A stretch of DNA of 64,000 bases. Origin: Dehalococcoidia bacterium UBA1222. GTDB lineage: Bacteria > Chloroflexota > Dehalococcoidia > Dehalococcoidales > UBA1222. The stretch lies in assembly GCA_002309415.1 (NCBI GenBank), contig DBXC01000002.1:1227-65226 (forward strand). The letters are read 5' to 3'. A program made the translations under genes and the position numbers. Under the pieces are notes generated by a model. The model was not told the origin of the DNA. It made no database searches and saw only the letters and a list, made by a program, of their open reading frames with translations. Below, piece after piece: positions 19,574 to 28,949 of this stretch; positions within the stretch are counted from its first letter, which is position 1, and every line of letters begins with the position of its first letter.

Positions 19574-21163
19574 ATGATCGATGTAAACGCAACTAATTAT
19601 TTCGGCGACCCAGCAGCTGAACTGGAACTGTTCCTTGAGAAGTTCCCGCCCCACATCGCAGAAGCAATCCGACAGAACGGCAACACGGAGAAACTCCTGG
19701 AAGTCGTCATGGATATCGGACGCATCCCCACTGCCCGTTTTCTGGATTATGAACTCGATCTGGCTGATACCGAAGTTACCGAACAGGACATCGAATATGT
19801 CACGAGCCGTATCTCTCCGTTCGGAGATGACAACCGCTCCGGCATCACCCGTACCCTCCATAGAATCTCCTGTATCAGAAACCGCGAACGTAAGATCGTC
19901 GGTCTCACCTGCCGAGTAGGCCGTGCCATCACCGACTCTGCCAAGATCATCGAAGACCTCATTCTCTCCGGTAAAAGTATCCTTCTTTTAGGACGTCCCG
20001 GCATCGGTAAGACCACAATCCTCCGAGAAGCATCACGACTCCTATCCACCGTCGGCGGAAAACGAGTCGTCATCGTAGATACATCCAATGAGATCGCCGG
20101 CGACGGCGATATCCCTCATCCGGCCATCGGCAAAGCCCGACGTATGCAGGTCAGCGTCACTGCACAGCAGCATGCCGTTATGATCGAAGCCGTCGAGAAC
20201 CATATGCCCGAAGTCATCGTCATCGATGAGATCGGTACTGAACAGGAAGCCGCGGCAGCACGTACCATCGCAGAAAGAGGCGTCCAGCTCATCGGTACTG
20301 CCCACGGCAACATCCTTGAGAACCTCATGATCAACCCAACCCTTTCCGACCTCATCGGCGGTATCCAGGCCGTGACCCTGGGCGACGAAGAAGCTAAACG
20401 AAGAGGTACTCAGAAGACGATCCTCGAAAGAAAGGCTCCGCCCACCTTCGAGATCGTGATCGAGATCCATGACAGATACCAGCTGACCGTACATCCCAAT
20501 GTTGCAGAAGCTGTCGACGAAAGTCTCCTCGGAAACACTCCTGAAGTCGAGATCAGGACTATTGAAAATGGTGAAGTCAAGATCACCAAGGCCCAGATCG
20601 AAGCTCCGAACAAAGAAACTAAATCCGATACCAATCACAATAAGAAGACTAGAGAAGTCCATGGGGAGAGCTCTACGCTTTATCTCTTCGGCGTCAATGC
20701 ATCACGTTTGGGCTCTGTTGCTGAAGACATGGGCATTCGTCTCAAGGTCACTGATAATCTCAGATACGCCGATACCATGGTGACCACCAAGGCCTACTTC
20801 ATCAGAAAGCCGCAGAAGATCAGGGATGCCGAGGCACATAATATCCCCATCTACGTCCTGAAGAACCCCAATCCCGGACAGATGCGACATATGCTTGAGA
20901 CTCTGTTCCCCCAGGCTGCCAAATCAGCAGCAAAGTCTGCTTCCAACATGAAGGTCGATGATTACAACATCGAGAAAGCTATCAAGGAAGCAGAACGGGC
21001 TGTACAGGAAGTCAAAGAGAACAATGAAGAAGTGCAGCTGAGCCCCCAGGTAGCCTATATCAGGCGTTTGCAACATCTGGTCGCCGAGCGCAATAATCTA
21101 GCATCCGAGTCCCGAGGACTGGGAACAGAACGACGGGTCTCGATCTACCCTGAGGGCAATTAA
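19574..21163 (+). CDS. Ycf45/R3H-type AAA ATPase (single-stranded nucleic acid-binding family)
   Basis: 529 residues. It has a SpoIIIAA-like ATPase: [20 protein letters not shown] leads to Walker [10 protein letters not shown] (about residue 142), then [15 protein letters not shown], and Walker [10 protein letters not shown]. The C-terminal part (about 360-500) carries the conserved [12 protein letters not shown] segment of the Ycf45 family. This family is common in Cyanobacteria and Chloroflexota and its cellular role is unclear; nucleic-acid binding is assumed. The start at ATG 19574 is preceded by GAAAGAGG; an earlier in-frame start would run back into rsmG. Six bases separate it from tmk. 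Confidence 0.85.
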   Translation: MIDVNATNYFGDPAAELELFLEKFPPHIAEAIRQNGNTEKLLEVVMDIGRIPTARFLDYELDLADTEVTEQDIEYVTSRISPFGDDNRSGITRTLHRISCIRNRERKIVGLTCRVGRAITDSAKIIEDLILSGKSILLLGRPGIGKTTILREASRLLSTVGGKRVVIVDTSNEIAGDGDIPHPAIGKARRMQVSVTAQQHAVMIEAVENHMPEVIVIDEIGTEQEAAAARTIAERGVQLIGTAHGNILENLMINPTLSDLIGGIQAVTLGDEEAKRRGTQKTILERKAPPTFEIVIEIHDRYQLTVHPNVAEAVDESLLGNTPEVEIRTIENGEVKITKAQIEAPNKETKSDTNHNKKTREVHGESSTLYLFGVNASRLGSVAEDMGIRLKVTDNLRYADTMVTTKAYFIRKPQKIRDAEAHNIPIYVLKNPNPGQMRHMLETLFPQAAKSAAKSASNMKVDDYNIEKAIKEAERAVQEVKENNEEVQLSPQVAYIRRLQHLVAERNNLASESRGLGTERRVSIYPEGN

Positions 21164-21168
21164 AGAAG

Positions 21169-21780
21169 ATGTTCATCACATTTGAAGGCGGAGAAGGCAA
21201 CGGGAAATCCACCCAGAGCCGCCTCCTGTATGAAAAACTGAAGGAAGCCGGAAAGAAGTGTATCCTGACCCACGAACCGGGCGGCACCGAAGTCGGCGAA
21301 CTCATCTGCAAGATACTAAAGTCAGAACACAGCGAGCCGATCTCAGCTGAGACTGAACTTTTGCTCTTCAATGCATCACGCTCTCAGCTCATCGAACAGG
21401 TGATCATACCTGCATTGGAAGATGATGTGATCGTGATCTGCGACAGATATACTGATTCGACTCTGGCATATCAGGGATATGCCCGCGGACTCGATATCGA
21501 GACCGTGAAGAAAGCCAATTTGGTTGGTTCACACGGCATCGTCCCCGACCTGACATTCTTCTTCGACATGGATCCTAAAGCCAGTTTCTCACGCATCAAG
21601 ACCAAATTAGACCGCATCGAAAAGGAATCCTTAGTCTTCCATGAGAAGGTCCGCAAAGGCTTCAAAGCCATCGTTAAAGCGGAACCCGAACGTTTCGTTA
21701 CCATCGATGCATCCAAGACCATAGAGGAGATCAGCGGGATCATCTGGAACGAAGTGATCTCACGGATCGACAATGACTGA
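21169..21780 (+). CDS. tmk: Thymidylate kinase
   Basis: 203 residues; phosphorylates dTMP to dTDP. The P-loop is EGGEGNGKST, followed by THEPGGTEVGE and the CDRYTDSTLAYQGYARG lid/DRY region, all typical. The P-loop has N where most members have S or A. The stop overlaps mnmA by 8 bases (start 21773), so the genes are coupled. Confidence 0.96.
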   Translation: MFITFEGGEGNGKSTQSRLLYEKLKEAGKKCILTHEPGGTEVGELICKILKSEHSEPISAETELLLFNASRSQLIEQVIIPALEDDVIVICDRYTDSTLAYQGYARGLDIETVKKANLVGSHGIVPDLTFFFDMDPKASFSRIKTKLDRIEKESLVFHEKVRKGFKAIVKAEPERFVTIDASKTIEEISGIIWNEVISRIDND

Positions 21781-22783
21781 TTCAGATAACAAAAGAGTTC
21801 TTTTAGCACTGAGCGGAGGAGTCGATTCCTCGGTCAGTGCGTTGCTTTTGAAAAAGGCCGGTTATGATGTCAGCGCCGTGTGGATGAAAGTAACGGATGA
21901 CGCATCATCCTTGGCTGCCGAGACCAGCGCGAAGGAACTGGGGATACCGCTTACTAAAATCGATATCACTGAAGAATTCAAACATACCATCATCGATGAT
22001 TTCTGCTCCGCCTATCATAACGGACTTACTCCCAATCCCTGCGTCCGATGCAACAAGAAGATAAAATTTGGAAAGCTCGTCGAATTTGCCAAAGAACAGG
22101 GTTTCGGGCATTTTGCGACGGGACATTATATCCGCAGGATCGGAAATAACATCTATAAAGGACTCGACCCCAAGAAGGATCAGTCTTATTTCCTTTATGA
22201 CATCGACCATGACGTCATTCCATATATCCTCTTCCCCTTGGGAGAGATGACTAAGGAGGACGTCCGGACAATTGCTAAACAGAACGGACTTTCGGCGCAT
22301 TCCAATAAGGACAGTCTCGATATCTGCTTCATTCCAGACGGAGACTATGGGAAACTAATCGAAAAGCGCTACCCTTCCGAATCCGGAGATGTCCTGGACA
22401 CCAAAGGAAACGTCATCGGGACACATAAGGGACTTGCCTACTACACTGTCGGACAAAGACACGGATTCGATACCAAACTGAACGACAAACTCTATGTCAA
22501 AGAGATCGATACAGAAAGAAACACTATAACCGTCTGTCTGCATGATGAACTGAACACCTCATCCATCAAAGCTTCAAATGTCTCGATAATTGCTGATATG
22601 GGAGATGTTTTTGAAGCACAGATAAAAGTGCGCTATCAGGCAAAGCCGGTGAACGGAAGAGTCCATCTTTACGGAAATGATGCTGAGATCGAATGTGATA
22701 GTCCGGTCTGGGCCCCAACTCCGGGGCAGTCTGTGGTCTTCTATCAGGATGATCTTCTCATCGGCGGAGGTATCATCCTTTAA
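21773..22783 (+). CDS. mnmA: tRNA-specific 2-thiouridylase MnmA
   Basis: 336 residues; puts the 2-thio group on U34 of tRNA. ATP-binding LALSGGVDSSVSALLL near the N-terminus, catalytic cysteine in NPCVRCNKKIKFG (about residue 85), second cysteine in DICFIPDGDY (about 184), and the GLAYYTVGQRHG stretch. It needs a sulfur donor relay; TusA-like proteins appear later in the window, but a link is only conjecture. Its stop and the rnhB start share one base. Confidence 0.95.
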   Translation: MTDSDNKRVLLALSGGVDSSVSALLLKKAGYDVSAVWMKVTDDASSLAAETSAKELGIPLTKIDITEEFKHTIIDDFCSAYHNGLTPNPCVRCNKKIKFGKLVEFAKEQGFGHFATGHYIRRIGNNIYKGLDPKKDQSYFLYDIDHDVIPYILFPLGEMTKEDVRTIAKQNGLSAHSNKDSLDICFIPDGDYGKLIEKRYPSESGDVLDTKGNVIGTHKGLAYYTVGQRHGFDTKLNDKLYVKEIDTERNTITVCLHDELNTSSIKASNVSIIADMGDVFEAQIKVRYQAKPVNGRVHLYGNDAEIECDSPVWAPTPGQSVVFYQDDLLIGGGIIL

Positions 22784-23388
22784 TGTCTCCCTCATTCGAA
22801 TACGAAGATATCCTGATATCGAACGGTTTCAAAAGGATCGCCGGCGTAGATGAAGCCGGACGCGGCTGTATCGCAGGACCATTAGTTGCCGCCGCCGTGA
22901 TACTCCCTTCCGACCGGGAACTCCCTTGGATAAAACTCCTGAATGACAGCAAGAAACTGACGGAAAAACAGCGGGATGCTCTCTATCCTGAGATCATAAA
23001 TCACTGTGAATACGGCACATGTCTCATAGACGCCTACACTATCGACGTGAAAGGCATGTCCTTCTGCGGGCGGGAAGTCCTGGAAAACGCTGTCAAGGAC
23101 ATCGATCCCATGCCGGATTCGGTCTTGGTGGATCATTTCAAACTGCCGACTCTCAATCTCCCCCAGATCGATATCACCCACGGAGACGCTCTGTCTCTGT
23201 CTATCGCTGCAGCATCTATCGTCGCCAAGGTCACTCGTGACCGCATCATGGAAGAGCTCGATAAAGAATATCCCAACTGGCAGTTTGCCAAGCACAAGGG
23301 ATACGGAACCGCGCTGCATGCCAAGCTCATCAAGCAGTACGGACTCTCTCCTTACCACAGGAAGAGCTTCTGCACTAACTTCATCTAA
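22783..23388 (+). CDS. rnhB: Ribonuclease HII
   Basis: 201 residues; cleaves RNA in RNA-DNA hybrids and single ribonucleotides in DNA. Catalytic motif AGVDEAGRGCIAGPLVAAAV with the D-E pair, then the VLVDHFKLP and SIAAASIVAKVTRDR segments with further acidic ligands and the HKGYGTALHAKLIKQYG C-terminal motif. It is the last gene of the rsmG cluster and converges on the toxin gene with a 4-base overlap. Confidence 0.95.
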   Translation: MSPSFEYEDILISNGFKRIAGVDEAGRGCIAGPLVAAAVILPSDRELPWIKLLNDSKKLTEKQRDALYPEIINHCEYGTCLIDAYTIDVKGMSFCGREVLENAVKDIDPMPDSVLVDHFKLPTLNLPQIDITHGDALSLSIAAASIVAKVTRDRIMEELDKEYPNWQFAKHKGYGTALHAKLIKQYGLSPYHRKSFCTNFI

Positions 23389-23801
23389 TCGTTCAACAGC
23401 GCCAGGAATTCTTCGGGAGTCAGTGCTCTGACATTAGATTCTGCAAAGTCTTTGATATTACGGGTAATGATACAGTCCATACCTGAACGGACCGCGATCT
23501 CATCCAAAAGAGCATCTTCATAATCTTTAAGCTTTGAAAGAAGCGCCTTTTTACAATCCAGAGACGTAGCATCGAGGATGTCTACCAACTCGAAAAGATC
23601 AGAAATGACCTTATGACACTTCCTGTCATCATGCAGGGATCTGAACAAAAGATAATAGATGTCAGACACGGAATTAGCCGTAATGAAAGCCTCGAACGAA
23701 TCACTGGCGGCTGCGATGAAGACCGCATTTGCCGTATCAGAAAAAGGCTTCCGGTCCTGCAGGAAGTCCACCACTACACAGGTATCAATCACTGCATTCA
23801 T
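23385..23801 (-). CDS. PIN-domain toxin (VapC-like)
   Basis: 138 residues. The N-terminal AVIDTCVVVDFL supplies the first acidic residue of a PIN nuclease; DYEDALLDEIAVRSGMD and IITRNIKDF match the later conserved acidic and DF motifs. PIN toxins cleave RNA. The start overlaps the antitoxin stop by 4 bases. Its 3' end overlaps rnhB by 4 bases, so the pair is squeezed between two housekeeping operons, as a mobile insertion would be. Confidence 0.85.
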   Translation of the reverse strand: MNAVIDTCVVVDFLQDRKPFSDTANAVFIAAASDSFEAFITANSVSDIYYLLFRSLHDDRKCHKVISDLFELVDILDATSLDCKKALLSKLKDYEDALLDEIAVRSGMDCIITRNIKDFAESNVRALTPEEFLALLND

Positions 23802-24013
23802 ACTCTGGATGCTCTCTCTGCTTTCAGTTCATCTAATGAAACAGTATCAGGAACGACGCCTCTCAGAGACTCAACAATCGACAACTTGTCCTTAAATGGA
23901 CTGGTCAGTTTAGCAATGACCTTCCCGTTTTTTGTGATATAAACATCCTCTTTCTCGGAAAGGAGCAGATATTTGCTTAAGTTCTCTTTCAATTCCGTTG
24001 CTGTGATAGACAT
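23798..24013 (-). CDS. Phd/YefM-family antitoxin
   Basis: 71 residues. ATELKENLSKYL and the VYITKNGKVIAKL core match the Phd/YefM DNA-binding fold; the C-terminal third (SLRGVV to KAERASRV) would wrap the toxin. First gene of the pair, coupled to the PIN gene by ATGA. It most likely represses its own promoter through the TCGTAC repeats upstream. Confidence 0.85.
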   Translation of the reverse strand: MSITATELKENLSKYLLLSEKEDVYITKNGKVIAKLTSPFKDKLSIVESLRGVVPDTVSLDELKAERASRV

Positions 24014-24043
24014 TTTTCATTTCTCCGATAGTTTTCTGGCTTC

Positions 24044-24072
24044 ATCATAACTTATTCGTACATTTTTATCAA
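24044..24072 (-). promoter_or_regulatory. Promoter of the toxin-antitoxin pair
   Basis: Minus strand TTGATA (24072-24067), 17-base spacer, TATGAT (24049-24044), 31 bases before the antitoxin start. One TCGTAC repeat lies inside the spacer. Confidence 0.7.
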
Positions 24073-24105
24073 CTATTTCGTACGATATTATTCAGTTTAT
24101 CGTAC
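24056..24105. promoter_or_regulatory. Three TCGTAC repeats at 22-bp spacing, probable antitoxin operator
   Basis: TCGTAC begins at 24056, 24078 and 24100. The middle copy extends to the palindrome TCGTACGA. Equal 22-bp steps are about two helix turns, so bound dimers would sit on one face of the DNA across and upstream of the promoter. Confidence 0.6.
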
Positions 24106-24156
24106 ATATAGACAGCTTAAAACGTGACACACATAAACACATTTTTCTCAAACAGG

Positions 24157-24162
24157 TATAAT
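24157..24162 (+). promoter_or_regulatory. -10 box of the proBAC operon
   Basis: TATAAT 26 bases before the proB start, with GGGAGAAG as ribosome-binding site. No clear -35 was found. Confidence 0.4.
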
Positions 24163-24188
24163 ATCTCAAAAGAAACGGGAGAAGTCCT

Positions 24189-24953
24189 ATGCGCATAGTC
24201 ATCAAGATAGGAACAAGCACGCTGACCCATAAGACCGGACACTTAAATATCCGCAGGGTCGAGACGATATGTAAGGTGATTTCCGACATCAAGAATGCCG
24301 GAAACGAAGTCATCGTGGTATCTTCAGGCGCCATCGCCATGGGCGTCGGCAAACTGGGCCTTGAGGGCAGACCTGCCGACATGGCCACCAAACAGGCATC
24401 CGCTGCCGTAGGTCAGTGCGAACTGATGTATACCTATGACAAGATCTTCAGCGAATTCAATCATAATGTCGCTCAGATCCTCATCACCAATGCCGACCTT
24501 CATAATGAAAAGAACTATGCCAACTTCAAGAATACCCTTTCCCGTCTTCTGGAACTCGATGCCATCCCCATCATCAATGAAAACGATACCATCGCCACTG
24601 ACGAGATCGTCATCGGCGACAATGATACTTTGGGCGCAGTAGTCGCCAAGAGCGTAAAAGCCGATCTTCTGATCCTGCTTTCCGACATCGACGGCCTTTA
24701 TACCGCCGATCCCCACAAGGATCCTAATGCAACACTGATCCCCATCGTGAAGAAGGTCGATGAAGCGACCTATGCCCTGGCCGACGGTAAAGGCTCTACT
24801 TTCGGTACCGGCGGCATGGTGACCAAACTCAAGGCGGCCGAGATCTGCATGGAAGCAGGCTGCGACATGGTCATCACCAACGGTAAAGAACCCGAAAATC
24901 TCTATGACATCCTCGACGGCAAAGCCGTTGGAACTCGTTTTACAGGTAAATAA
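24189..24953 (+). CDS. proB: Glutamate 5-kinase (no PUA domain)
   Basis: 254 residues; first step of proline synthesis, ATP-dependent phosphorylation of glutamate. Motifs include VIKIGTSTLT at the start, VVSSGAIAMGVG, NENDTIATDEI, LLSDIDGLY and FGTGGMVTKLKAA. The roughly 100-residue C-terminal PUA domain of the E. coli enzyme is missing, a known short form. It leads the proB-proA-proC operon; proA follows after 2 bases. Confidence 0.95.
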   Translation: MRIVIKIGTSTLTHKTGHLNIRRVETICKVISDIKNAGNEVIVVSSGAIAMGVGKLGLEGRPADMATKQASAAVGQCELMYTYDKIFSEFNHNVAQILITNADLHNEKNYANFKNTLSRLLELDAIPIINENDTIATDEIVIGDNDTLGAVVAKSVKADLLILLSDIDGLYTADPHKDPNATLIPIVKKVDEATYALADGKGSTFGTGGMVTKLKAAEICMEAGCDMVITNGKEPENLYDILDGKAVGTRFTGK

Positions 24954-24955
24954 TA

Positions 24956-26215
24956 ATGATCATAATGAAAAGCATTTTGGAAAAAGCCCGCAAGGCTAAA
25001 GCTGAAGTATCCATCAGCTGTGAAGCGCAGAGGAACGATGCCCTGAGATACATGGCAGATTCACTTCTTGCCGAGACTCCGTCCATCCTCGCTGCCAATA
25101 TGGATGATCTCAAGGATGCCGAAGGAAAACTCTCTATCGCTATGATCGACAGGCTGCGACTTACGGAAGAACGCATCGTCTCCATGGCAAAAGGTATCCG
25201 TGAAGTCATCGATCTGAAAGATCCCCTCGGAAAGGTAATAGAAGAAAAGACCCGTCCAAACGGACTCTTCATCCAGAAGATCGTTGTACCATTCGGCGTC
25301 ATCGGCTGTATCTACGAAAGCCGTCCCAACGTAACCAGCGACGTCGCCGCACTGTGTATCAAAAGCGGCAATGTCTGTATATTGAAGTGCGGAAAAGAAG
25401 CCCTCGGATCATCACTTGCCATCGTTAAAGCATTAAGAAAAGGGCTCAAACAGGCCGGTCTTACCGAGGACGCCGTACAAATAATCGAAGACACTAACCG
25501 AGAGAGCACTAAAAAGCTCATGAAAGCCAACGGATATGTAGATCTTTTGATCCCCCGCGGAGGCAAGGCCCTCATCCAGAGCTGTGTTGAGAATTCCACG
25601 GTACCCATCATCGAGACCGGTACCGGTATCTGCCATGTATATGTAGATGAAAAAGCCAATCTCGATATGGCCATGAAGATCATCGACAATGCCAAGACAT
25701 CCCGTCCCAGCGTCTGCAACGCTGAAGAAGTCCTTTTAGTCGACCGTAATATCGCCAAGGTCTTCCTGCCGATGGTCTATAAGACACTGGTTGAAGACAG
25801 ACTGAAAGCCAATCTCCAGCCAGTGGAACTGAGACTGTCATCGGATTGTCTCAAGATCATCCCCGGCACACCCGCAGGCAAAGAGGATTTCGATACTGAA
25901 TTCAACGATTTCATCCTGGCCGTAAAGACCGTTTCTGACGTCAAAGAAGCCTGTGAACACATCGAAAAACACTCGACCAAGCACAGCGATTCCATCATAA
26001 CTGAAGACAAAGAAGCTGCCGAATACTTCCTTAAGAACGTTGATTCAGCAGCAGTGTACGTCAATACTTCCACCAGGTTCACTGACGGCGGTGAGTTCGG
26101 ACTGGGATGCGAGATCGGCATCTCGACTCAGAAGCTTCACGCCCGCGGCCCCATGGGACTGGAAGAACTCACGACTTATAAATACATCATCCGCGGCAAC
26201 GGACAGATCAGATAG
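24956..26215 (+). CDS. proA: Glutamate-5-semialdehyde dehydrogenase
   Basis: 419 residues; NADPH-dependent reduction of glutamyl phosphate. Conserved GVIGCIYESRPNVTSDV, LKCGKEALGS, the DLLIPRGG and catalytic-cysteine region PSVCNAEEVLL, and the C-terminal FTDGGEFGLGCEIGIS. Starts at 24956 or 24965 (two in-frame ATGs); the spacing to proB suggests coupling. Confidence 0.95.
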   Translation: MIIMKSILEKARKAKAEVSISCEAQRNDALRYMADSLLAETPSILAANMDDLKDAEGKLSIAMIDRLRLTEERIVSMAKGIREVIDLKDPLGKVIEEKTRPNGLFIQKIVVPFGVIGCIYESRPNVTSDVAALCIKSGNVCILKCGKEALGSSLAIVKALRKGLKQAGLTEDAVQIIEDTNRESTKKLMKANGYVDLLIPRGGKALIQSCVENSTVPIIETGTGICHVYVDEKANLDMAMKIIDNAKTSRPSVCNAEEVLLVDRNIAKVFLPMVYKTLVEDRLKANLQPVELRLSSDCLKIIPGTPAGKEDFDTEFNDFILAVKTVSDVKEACEHIEKHSTKHSDSIITEDKEAAEYFLKNVDSAAVYVNTSTRFTDGGEFGLGCEIGISTQKLHARGPMGLEELTTYKYIIRGNGQIR

Positions 26216-26224
26216 GAACAAAAA

Positions 26225-27013
26225 ATGAGATACGGATTCATCGGATGCGGAAATATGGGAGGCGCATTAGCTAAAGCAGTCTCCAAGGTTACTAAAGACA
26301 TCATCGTAAGCGACCGCGACGAAGCAAAAGCTAAGGAAGCAGCAAGCGCACTCGGATGTAAACTTGGCACCAATGCTGAGATCGCCGAGAAGTGTGACAG
26401 GATATTCCTGGGCGTAAAACCTCAGGTCATGCAGAGCGTCCTCGATGAGGTCAAAGACATCATGAAAAAGACAGACCCCGTCATCATCACGATGGCGGCC
26501 GGTCTCTCGATGGAAAAGATCAGAAACTTCCTGGGATACGATGCACGCATCATCCGCATCATGCCGAACACCCCTGTACTGCTGGGTGCAGGAACCACTC
26601 TTTATTCCTATAATTCCAGGATCACCGATGACATCATCAAATCATTCGTAGACGACATGAAATACTCCGGCATCGTGGAATATCTTCCAGAAGAACTCAT
26701 TGATGCCGGCTGTTCACTTTCCGGCTGCGGACCTGCCTACATGTACATGATGGTCGATGCAGTAGCAGAGGGCGCCGTACAGTGCGGTCTTTCCCGTGAA
26801 CAGGCTATAAAGTTTGCAGCAAGCACTATGAAAGGTGCAGCTGAAATGGTCCTCAATACCGGAGAAGATCCCGAGATACTCAAACAGCGAGTCTGCTCAC
26901 CGGGCGGAAGCACGATCGAAGGCGTCAAATCCTTAGACGCCAATCATTTCCGCGATATCTGTATCGAAGCCATCAAGTGCGCTTACAAAAGGAACAAAGA
27001 ACTGGGCCAGTAG
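26225..27013 (+). CDS. proC: Pyrroline-5-carboxylate reductase
   Basis: 262 residues; last step of proline synthesis. N-terminal Rossmann motif FIGCGNMGGALA, MPNTPVLLGAG and the signature SGCGPAYMYMMVDA. Nine bases after proA, end of the operon. Confidence 0.95.
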   Translation: MRYGFIGCGNMGGALAKAVSKVTKDIIVSDRDEAKAKEAASALGCKLGTNAEIAEKCDRIFLGVKPQVMQSVLDEVKDIMKKTDPVIITMAAGLSMEKIRNFLGYDARIIRIMPNTPVLLGAGTTLYSYNSRITDDIIKSFVDDMKYSGIVEYLPEELIDAGCSLSGCGPAYMYMMVDAVAEGAVQCGLSREQAIKFAASTMKGAAEMVLNTGEDPEILKQRVCSPGGSTIEGVKSLDANHFRDICIEAIKCAYKRNKELGQ

Positions 27014-27073
27014 CCATATCAAAACACACCAATCATGTCTGATTGTGGAAATCTTTCCGATAAAAGCTACAAT

Positions 27074-27122
27074 GATGTCATGGGAGTGACATCACGCCTG
27101 AAAATCGTATATAGTGTATAAT
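27074..27122 (+). promoter_or_regulatory. Promoter region of the zinc-ribbon gene with a small inverted repeat
   Basis: TATAAT at 27117-27122 and GAGGA before ATG 27141. A 7-bp inverted repeat GATGTCA/TGACATC (27074-27093) lies about 24 bases upstream, without a T run, so an operator is more likely than a terminator. Confidence 0.4.
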
Positions 27123-27140
27123 TAGACATGAGGAACAATC

Positions 27141-28133
27141 ATGGAAAACAAATGCCCTAAATGTGGTCACGATTTAGGTACCACTGAAAATAGTAAAGAA
27201 TTAAAATTCTGCCTTAACTGCGGTGCAAGCATCAATGAGGAGAAGAAAGAAGAACACTCTTTCTGTCCCCATTGCGGTAACAAACGCACTGATTCGACCA
27301 ATATCTGTTCACACTGCGGTAAAGAGATCGAAAAACCTAAGGAAGAACCGAAGCCTTATCAGGCTGCAGCCAAGATTCCTGAACCGAATTTCCCGCCCCT
27401 TCAGGATGTATCTAAACCAGACGTAGTCTCCAATGGCTATGCCGGCGGTCTTTATAACGGCGACGGCGATTCCACTGCCAAGAAAGATATCAAACCTGCT
27501 TTTGAGAATCCCACCGGCGAACCAGTCAGTCCAGCCAGCCCCGAAGACGAGATGAAGCCAAAGACAGTCAATCCTCCCATAGTCAACACTCCTCCTAGAG
27601 AGACATCTCGCAACGTCTTTGATATCGTCAATAACGTCCCTCAGACTCCTACACAATCATCCTTATATGGTAATAATTCACAGCAGGACATCTTCAAGAT
27701 GGTGAATCAGGCATCCCAGCCTCAGACATCTTACGGAAGTTATGTACCTCCTCAGCAGCAATCCTACAATCCTCCACCTGCTTACAACAACTATAACGCT
27801 TATCCTCAGAACAACTACCAGCAGCCCCCTGCATACGGAGGATACATCCCTCCCCAGCAACCATCATACAATCCTCCTCCCCAGTATTCACGACCAGTTC
27901 CTGAACATCGTTCATACAAGGAGACCAGCAGTTATTCAGGCGGCTCAAGGGACTACGATCCGCTGGATGATTACAGGAACTACAAGAACACTAAAGAACC
28001 GGCCTCAAGACGCGAGCCGGTACTCAGGACGACCCGAGGCAAAGACGGAAGTATGACCGGTATCTATATCATGAGTGCCCTGCTTCTGGTCTTCATCGGT
28101 GTGGGTATCTACTACTGGTTCTTCCTAAGATAA
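27141..28133 (+). CDS. Zinc-ribbon, proline-rich, C-terminally membrane-anchored protein
   Basis: 330 residues. Two zinc ribbons at the N-terminus (CPKCG with CLNCG, about 5-26; CPHCG with CSHCG, about 43-60). A low-complexity Pro/Tyr/Gln/Asn region (about 190-260) has two near-identical units around YVPPQQQSYNPPPAY. A basic segment precedes one C-terminal membrane helix (MSALLLVFIGVGIYYWFF). The topology, ribbons inside and tail-anchored, suggests a membrane scaffold; function unknown. The ADP-ribosylglycohydrolase gene follows after 12 bases. Confidence 0.8.
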   Translation: MENKCPKCGHDLGTTENSKELKFCLNCGASINEEKKEEHSFCPHCGNKRTDSTNICSHCGKEIEKPKEEPKPYQAAAKIPEPNFPPLQDVSKPDVVSNGYAGGLYNGDGDSTAKKDIKPAFENPTGEPVSPASPEDEMKPKTVNPPIVNTPPRETSRNVFDIVNNVPQTPTQSSLYGNNSQQDIFKMVNQASQPQTSYGSYVPPQQQSYNPPPAYNNYNAYPQNNYQQPPAYGGYIPPQQPSYNPPPQYSRPVPEHRSYKETSSYSGGSRDYDPLDDYRNYKNTKEPASRREPVLRTTRGKDGSMTGIYIMSALLLVFIGVGIYYWFFLR

Positions 28134-28145
28134 GGTGTCTTCATC

Positions 28146-28949
28146 ATGTTCGGAGCATTGATCGGTGACATAATTGGATCACGTTTCGAATCGAACAACC
28201 TTAAATCAAAAGAATTCGAACTCTTCACTGACGAATGTCATTTCACGGATGATTCCGTCCTGACACTGGCTGTTGCCAAAGCTGTCTTGGATGTCAGGAA
28301 CGGTCCCATCCCCGCTTCACCAGAGTTACTTTCTGAATACGTCAAAAAATATATGCGCTATCTCGGACGCGCCTTCGTCAATGCCGGCTACGGAAAGCGT
28401 TTCATTGAATGGATGCTGTCCGACGATATGGATCCATACGGGAGCATCGGCAATGGTGCCGCCATGCGTATCGGTCCCGTCGGTTACGCTTTCTACAGAT
28501 CAGTCGACATGACAGCTTATGCCAAGGCGGCTACCGCCGTGACACATAACAGTCAGCAGGCACTGAAAGGCGCTGAATCAGTGTGTCGTGCGATTGCAAT
28601 GGCACTCAAAGGTGATTCTCAGGACAAGATTCGCGAATATATCTCACTCCACTACTACCCTCTCAACGAAAGTATGGAATGGTATCGTGAGAACTATGTG
28701 AACGACTTATCCTGCGATGGTACTGTACCTGTCGCACTGACAGCTTTCATCGATGCGGAAAGCTTTGAGGATGCTATCAGGAATGCTATATCAGTCGGCG
28801 GAGACAGTGATACCATCGCCGCAATCACCGGTTCTGTTGCCGGGGCGTATTTCGAAATACCTCAGGAAATGAAGATCAAAACGCTATCCTATCTTCCGCC
28901 CATGCTTTTGGGCATCTGTGAAGAGTGGGAACGTTTTATGGTCTTATGA
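28146..28949 (+). CDS. ADP-ribosylglycohydrolase family protein
   Basis: 267 residues. MFGALIGDIIGSRFE at the start, the metal-binding FTDDSVLTLAVAKA and the C-terminal VGGDSDTIAAITGSVAGAYF are the hallmarks of the DraG/ARH fold, which removes ADP-ribose from proteins or metabolites with a binuclear Mg centre. Probably co-transcribed with the zinc-ribbon gene. Its last 14 bases overlap the converging aldo/keto reductase gene. Confidence 0.9.
   Translation: MFGALIGDIIGSRFESNNLKSKEFELFTDECHFTDDSVLTLAVAKAVLDVRNGPIPASPELLSEYVKKYMRYLGRAFVNAGYGKRFIEWMLSDDMDPYGSIGNGAAMRIGPVGYAFYRSVDMTAYAKAATAVTHNSQQALKGAESVCRAIAMALKGDSQDKIREYISLHYYPLNESMEWYRENYVNDLSCDGTVPVALTAFIDAESFEDAIRNAISVGGDSDTIAAITGSVAGAYFEIPQEMKIKTLSYLPPMLLGICEEWERFMVL

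Noticed and set aside
23385..24013. Insertion sequence or integrated element carrying the toxin-antitoxin pair
   Set aside because: No transposase, terminal inverted repeats or target duplications were found around the pair.
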